A stretch of 48,009 nucleotides of DNA from Anaerolineae bacterium. Its GTDB lineage: Bacteria > Chloroflexota > Anaerolineae > B4-G1 > DUEL01. The stretch spans positions 1-48,009 of the forward strand of contig JAFGEI010000151.1 in the NCBI GenBank assembly GCA_016931695.1. The letters are read 5' to 3'. Within the stretch, counting starts at the first letter, position 1. The number at the start of each line of letters is the position of its first letter. A program made the translations under genes and the position numbers. This document shows positions 44,045-48,009 of the stretch, in pieces. A model generated the notes under the pieces. That model made no database searches. It was not told the DNA's origin and saw only the letters and a program-made list of their open reading frames with translations.

Positions 44045-44974
44045 TCAGTCCGGTCGGTCGGGATAAAAGTCGATCACCTGTTCGTTGCCCACCCGGGCCA
44101 GCGCCGCCGCCCGCCCCTGCACCGCCTCGGGCACGAGGGTCACGCCGGTGGTCTCGCTGATCGCCTGGACCAGGTCCGCCAACGGCAGGGCCAATCCGAT
44201 CACGGTCCGCGATTCATCGACGACAAAGCGCGGGGCCGTCCGCCGCACCAGTCCGCCCTGCGCCGGATCCCACACCAAAAAGTAGGCGTTGTACGCGCCG
44301 CCGGCAGGGTCATAGTAAAAGCCGACCGCCGCCTCCATGCCGATGTCGGGATTGATACGCGCCGAGCCTACCGGCCGCCCGGTCTCGGCATTGCCGTCGA
44401 CGTCGAGCGCAAAGAGCCACTCCACGTAAAACGTCGGCGGGTCGGGAATCGGCTCGTACAGCTCGATCCACAACAGGGTCTCTCCCTCCTGAACCCAGCC
44501 AGCCAGTGCCGACGGAGCGCCCGCCACACTCTCCACGTCGACCTGCCGGCCCGGGCCAACACTGGCGGTGCGGATGTCGATGCCGCCCGGGACCTCGCCG
44601 ACCGGCGCCCCGCCGCCATACGTCCCCACATCGCCGCGGCCATCAGAGACCGGCACGGGGGTCGGCTCCGGCGGCGGCTCCTCTGTCGACGGTGCCGGGG
44701 TTTCCGTCGGCGGCAACGTGGGCAGAGGCGTGGGAGTCGGCGGTTCGGCAGTCTCGACCGCCTCCGTCGGAGCCGCCGCAGTCGACGTGAGCGTCGGTTC
44801 CGCCGCGGCCCGGTCGCGGATCGTCGTCACCAGGCGTGACGCCATCGCCACGCCAGCCCAAATGCAGCCGGCCAAGACCAGCAGCGCCAATACCGCCGCG
44901 GCGCCGATCTTGATGCGCTTATCCAACTGCCGCCAAAACCGCCGTAACCGAGTCGTCAGTGTCGGTTTCAACAT
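44045..44974 (-). CDS. Single-anchor exported protein, unknown function
   Basis: A 309-residue protein with one N-terminal membrane segment (about 23-46), a Pro/Thr/Glu-rich linker (about 58-108) and an exported beta-rich domain with WLFALDVDGNAETGRPV and INPDIGMEAAVGFYYDP. The LAGC within the hydrophobic stretch (34-37) could be a lipobox, but the segment continues past it, so a membrane anchor is preferred. The domain may be a carbohydrate-binding-like sandwich; I do not recognise the family. The ATG lies inside the preceding gene, a 56-base out-of-frame overlap, and is supported by AGGAGG at 44981-44986. Confidence 0.7.
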   Translation of the reverse strand: MLKPTLTTRLRRFWRQLDKRIKIGAAAVLALLVLAGCIWAGVAMASRLVTTIRDRAAAEPTLTSTAAAPTEAVETAEPPTPTPLPTLPPTETPAPSTEEPPPEPTPVPVSDGRGDVGTYGGGAPVGEVPGGIDIRTASVGPGRQVDVESVAGAPSALAGWVQEGETLLWIELYEPIPDPPTFYVEWLFALDVDGNAETGRPVGSARINPDIGMEAAVGFYYDPAGGAYNAYFLVWDPAQGGLVRRTAPRFVVDESRTVIGLALPLADLVQAISETTGVTLVPEAVQGRAAALARVGNEQVIDFYPDRPD

Positions 44975-45863
44975 CTCTTTCCTCCTTGCTCAACAAAGCT
45001 ATCCCCCCTGCCAGGCGAATCAAACGCGCCAGCAGGCGAGCCAAAACGAACAACTGCAGCACGACCAGCGCCAAAAGCCACCACTCGAGCGGCAAAAGTG
45101 GGGCCAGCAGCCAGCGATATATCCCATGTACCCCGGCGAGGAGGAGCAGGGACAATCCATACAGCCCCGCCAGCGCGGGCATGCGGCGGACAGAAAGCCG
45201 TACGGCAAGAGCCAGGGCGCGGGCGACGTTCTGCACGCCCTCCACCACGGCGACCGCCCGCGTCATCTCGACCAGCACCAGGCAGGCCAATCCCAGCACG
45301 ATGACTGCCAGGAGGATGACCGCCACCAACCAGCCGCCCGCGCTGGCAGCCAGCGCGAGCAAGAAAACCCCCAGGCTGACGAGCGCCACGCCCGCAGCGG
45401 CTTGCAACAGCCCCAGTAGCAGAAAAGCGCCCAACCAATGCCAGCAGCCCCATAGGAACCGTCGCCAGCGGAAGGGGCTCGGCGCCTCGGCATAGACGAG
45501 CAAGACCCCACCGGCAAGAAAAGAGTTGGCAAGCCAGGCCAGCAAAGGCAACGTCCCGCCAACCAACAGGGTCAACAACAGGCCCTGCTGGATCCCCCGC
45601 GAGAGCGTCGGCTCGCCGCCGTCCGGCCCCAGTGCTGCCTGGACGAGCGGGGACATCACGGTCTCGAAAACCAACCAGGCGTCGACGCCGTCGGCAGCGT
45701 AGCGAACGGCCGGCCGGTGGCCCAGCCCCCCGGCCAGGGCCGCTGCCGGCAGGAGCAACAGCGCCAGCCCACCGAGGAGATTGGCGCCGTAGGCGACCAG
45801 GACGAGCCGGCGGTAGCGCAGCGCGCGAGCCAGCCCGGCGCGAAAAACAAGCCAGCCCGCCAT
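44919..45863 (-). CDS. Multi-spanning membrane protein
   Basis: A 314-residue protein with about six hydrophobic helices (for example LVLVAYGANLLGGLALLLL, AVILLAVIVLGLACLVLVEM and WWLLALVVLQLFVLARLLA). No enzyme motif is visible; the layout resembles DUF975/YesL- or glycerophosphoryl-membrane-type integral proteins without matching one. The ATG at 45861-45863 starts one base after the stop of the M1 peptidase gene. Its 3' end overlaps the next gene by 56 bases. Confidence 0.72.
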   Translation of the reverse strand: MAGWLVFRAGLARALRYRRLVLVAYGANLLGGLALLLLPAAALAGGLGHRPAVRYAADGVDAWLVFETVMSPLVQAALGPDGGEPTLSRGIQQGLLLTLLVGGTLPLLAWLANSFLAGGVLLVYAEAPSPFRWRRFLWGCWHWLGAFLLLGLLQAAAGVALVSLGVFLLALAASAGGWLVAVILLAVIVLGLACLVLVEMTRAVAVVEGVQNVARALALAVRLSVRRMPALAGLYGLSLLLLAGVHGIYRWLLAPLLPLEWWLLALVVLQLFVLARLLARLIRLAGGIALLSKEERDVETDTDDSVTAVLAAVG

Positions 45864-45864
45864 C

Positions 45865-47706
45865 TCACCATCCCCCCAACACCAGCAGCCCGCTCTGCAG
45901 GCGGTACAACAAGCACACGACCAGCGCCAGCCAGCCCGAGAACTCGAGCCGCCGCGAGAGGCCGTTATCGACCCAGTTCAGATCGAGCAGGATGCGCCGC
46001 GCCGGATCGACCTCGGCCCGCCGCACCGGCGGGCGGTCGGGATAATTGAGCGTGATTTCTCCACCGGCACCGTCCCACTGCTCGATCACTGTACTCCCGT
46101 CGGCGAAAACAACCTCGACCTCGGTGGGAATCACCAGGTCGCCCTGGCGGACCACCGTGACGCTGTCCGCCTCGACAGCGGTGACGGCATAGTTGAGCAC
46201 ACCATCGTCATAGACCAACCCATCAAAGAACCAGGCCAGGCCCTCGCCCAAGACCTCTTCCGCCACGGCGCGGAAATCCTCCGTGGTGGGATGGGCAAAC
46301 TGGTAGCGCTGGAAAAAGGTGCTCATGACCGCCAGCATCCTTTCCTCACCCACGATCCGTTCCAGCGTGCCCAGCGAGAGCGACGGCTTGGCATAGACCG
46401 CGATGCTATAGTCCAGGATGTTGTCGAAATCCCAGGCCCGACCGTACATCGGTAAGGCCGGTTCAGACAAGTACTCGACCCGCTGCAGGTCGAGATAGCC
46501 CATCTCGATATTGCCAACGTCGAAAGCGGACGTATCGGGATCGTAGGCGGTTGTCAGCAGCCGCATCGTAGAATAGTCGGTCAAGCCCTCGTCCAACCAG
46601 GGCTCCTCCGCCTCGTTGAAAGCGACCATCGACTGCCACCACTGGTGGCCGATCTCGTGGCTAATGACCATCTCCAGCGACCGGTCGATTCCGACGCGTC
46701 CCAGCCCGCCGACGCCGAACATGCTCATCGTCCCCGCAGCGATCAGGGTGGGATATTCCATCCCCCCCGCCCCCTGCCCTTCGTCGGGCACGTCGACCAC
46801 GGTGAGGCGCGGGTAGGGATACGGGCCGTACCACTGGCTGTAGTGACTCACCGCCGTCTCTGCCGCATCCAATGCCCGCTCCACCGACCACTCGTGTTCC
46901 GGCAGGTAGAGGTAGAGAATTTCGACCTCGCCGACCCTTCTCGTGGCCTGGGAAAAGTACGGCGAGGCGGTCCAGGCAAAGTCGATCACATCTTTGGCGA
47001 AATAGTGCGCCGTCTGGCTGCCGTCGCCATTGTCCACCCGGGCAATGGGAAGCCCCGTCGCCCCGGTTACATAGTCGGCGGGCAGGGTGATGCGCACGTC
47101 ATAGCGGCCGAAATCGGCATAGAACTCGGCGTTGGCGTGGAAGGGATGGGCGTTCCACGCCCCGTCCTGCCACACCCCCAGCTTGGGGAACCACTGCCCG
47201 ACCATGAAGAAATCGCCGGCAAAGCCGGTGCGGGCAAAGACACGGGGCAGTTGGGCGCGGAAATCAAGCTCGACGATCACAGAATCGCCTGGAGCAACCG
47301 GTACAGGCAGGTCGGCGCGGGCCAGGGTGCCGTCGTCCAGCGGCTCCAGCAGCAGCGGCGTCCCATCATCGAGACGAATATCCGTGACCTCGATCCATCC
47401 CGGATGCTGTGGGTCCCAGCTGTAACCGCGGTGCTGGGTTCCGGCTTCTTGCAAAAAGACGCTCTCTCGATCGCGAAAGGCGTTGAGATAGAGGTGAAAG
47501 ACGAGGTTGGGAATCGGCACGTCGGTCACGTTGACGTAGGTGACGACCTCGTGGGCGGTCAATGTTTTTGCCGTGACGTCCAGGCTGACCTCGATCTCGT
47601 AGGAAGCGACGTCCGGCGCCCCATCGGCGCGCGCCGTGGGGGAAATCAAGGCCGCCAGAGCGACGACCATCCAGGCTGTCGCAAGACAGCGCGCAACTCG
47701 TCTCAT
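45865..47706 (-). CDS. Secreted, membrane-anchored M1 family metallopeptidase
   Basis: A 613-residue zinc peptidase of the M1 (gluzincin) family. A signal peptide (1-27, ending TARA) precedes a beta-sandwich domain and the catalytic domain with GGMEY (314-318), zinc motif HEIGH (350-354) and the third ligand E373 in WLDEGLTDY. The C-terminus has a hydrophobic stretch (about 590-611), suggesting a membrane anchor with the enzyme outside. It lacks the long C-terminal helical domain of aminopeptidase N. The ATG at 47704-47706 follows GGAGGT; the longer frame upstream runs through the promoter. It heads a three-gene operon with two membrane proteins. Confidence 0.9.
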   Translation of the reverse strand: MRRVARCLATAWMVVALAALISPTARADGAPDVASYEIEVSLDVTAKTLTAHEVVTYVNVTDVPIPNLVFHLYLNAFRDRESVFLQEAGTQHRGYSWDPQHPGWIEVTDIRLDDGTPLLLEPLDDGTLARADLPVPVAPGDSVIVELDFRAQLPRVFARTGFAGDFFMVGQWFPKLGVWQDGAWNAHPFHANAEFYADFGRYDVRITLPADYVTGATGLPIARVDNGDGSQTAHYFAKDVIDFAWTASPYFSQATRRVGEVEILYLYLPEHEWSVERALDAAETAVSHYSQWYGPYPYPRLTVVDVPDEGQGAGGMEYPTLIAAGTMSMFGVGGLGRVGIDRSLEMVISHEIGHQWWQSMVAFNEAEEPWLDEGLTDYSTMRLLTTAYDPDTSAFDVGNIEMGYLDLQRVEYLSEPALPMYGRAWDFDNILDYSIAVYAKPSLSLGTLERIVGEERMLAVMSTFFQRYQFAHPTTEDFRAVAEEVLGEGLAWFFDGLVYDDGVLNYAVTAVEADSVTVVRQGDLVIPTEVEVVFADGSTVIEQWDGAGGEITLNYPDRPPVRRAEVDPARRILLDLNWVDNGLSRRLEFSGWLALVVCLLYRLQSGLLVLGGW

Positions 47707-47733
47707 CACCAGTACCTCCAGACCTGCCCTACC

Positions 47734-47762
47734 AGTGTAGTGCCATTTTCCCGAAAAGTCAA
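47734..47762 (-). promoter_or_regulatory. Sigma70-type promoter of the M1 peptidase operon
   Basis: On the minus strand TTGACT (47757-47762), a 17-base spacer and TACACT (47734-47739) lie 27 bases upstream of the ATG at 47706. Spacing is ideal and the -35 matches 5 of 6. Confidence 0.7.
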
Positions 47763-47780
47763 AACGAGGTAGTGCTCCGA

Positions 47781-47894
47781 TTGAGTGTTGTTGGCAATTT
47801 TCGGCCACGAATTCACACGAATTGACACGAATTTTGCCTCAATTCGTGTCAATTCGTGGCCGATTTTCTGCCGCTCGGCTAGACCAACACTCAA
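47781..47894. repeat. Nested inverted repeat (MITE-like or REP-like)
   Basis: Outer arms TTGAGTGTTG (47781-47790) and CAACACTCAA (47885-47894) enclose an inner long inverted repeat (47802-47862) made of CGGCCACGAATT...ACACGAATT and its near-perfect complement. The CACGAATT unit is also repeated directly three times. It contains no coding potential and is probably a non-autonomous dispersed element. Confidence 0.65.
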
Positions 47895-47957
47895 GAGGGA
47901 GACTCAGTAGATCCAAAATCTGGCTGCACAGACACATCTGGTTGTCAAAATTGCATA

Positions 47958-48009
47958 GATGTCATTCTGAGCAGCCTGCCCCGGGCGTAGCCGAGGGGAG
48001 CGGAGCGAG
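47958..48009. repeat. Possible dispersed intergenic repeat, cut by window end
   Basis: The sequence starts GTCATTCTGAGCAG and ends in GGAGCGGAGCGAG. It resembles the TCATTCTGAGCG type of intergenic repeat found in many bacterial genomes. The other half, if any, lies outside the window. Confidence 0.4.

Overview
The window is GC-rich, densely coded DNA from what is most likely a Chloroflexota bacterium of the Anaerolineae/Caldilineae type. The reasons are indirect: many lipoproteins with long Pro/Thr linkers, a secreted protein ending in the YLP-x-x-x-R motif that I associate with this phylum, an mreBCD-mrdA cell-shape operon, and sigma70-like promoters. No rRNA, tRNA or CRISPR array was recognised, and species cannot be fixed from the sequence alone.

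Layout. 1-3016 (minus): a lipoprotein class B penicillin-binding protein with a MecA-type N-terminal domain, then rsmG. 3017-3277: a divergent intergenic region with two matching promoters around an imperfect palindrome. 3278-10334 (plus): an M42 aminopeptidase, the F1 genes atpA-atpG-atpD-atpC without Fo or delta genes, an MreB-like protein and a GNAT acetyltransferase. 10387-14905 (minus): mreB-mreC-mreD-mrdA. 15180-20743 (plus): a five-gene cluster described below. 20830-31256 (plus): a run of membrane and secreted proteins with their own promoter: a PrsW-like protein, a small anchored protein, a DegP-like lipoprotein protease with three repeats, a class V aminotransferase, a propeller lipoprotein and a split N-acetylmuramoyl-L-alanine amidase. 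31569-33443 (plus): an MCP-like receptor. 33448-43718 (minus): a repair-flavoured run comprising a UvrD-like ATPase, a lipoprotein, a UvrD helicase, a Fe-S PD-(D/E)XK nuclease, a four-helix-bundle protein and RecJ, followed by a response regulator and a NUDIX/winged-helix protein. 44045-47706 (minus): a membrane-anchored M1 metallopeptidase, a multi-spanning protein and a single-anchor exported protein. The last 250 bases carry intergenic palindromic repeats.

Most interesting system: genes at 15180-20743. A membrane protein of DUF2207 type ends in a cytoplasmic tail of eight alternating Cys/Ala residues. Three bases after its stop begins an intact radical SAM/SPASM enzyme with a PqqD-like N-terminal recognition domain. 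The first gene of the same run is a paralogue of that enzyme in which all three cluster-binding cysteines (to I145, G149, D152) and all SPASM cysteines are lost, while the recognition domain remains. A methyltransferase and a two-helix membrane protein with a zinc ribbon lie between. I infer a post-translational modification system acting on the C-terminal tail of a membrane protein, with one active maturase and one pseudo-enzyme partner; its chemistry is unknown.
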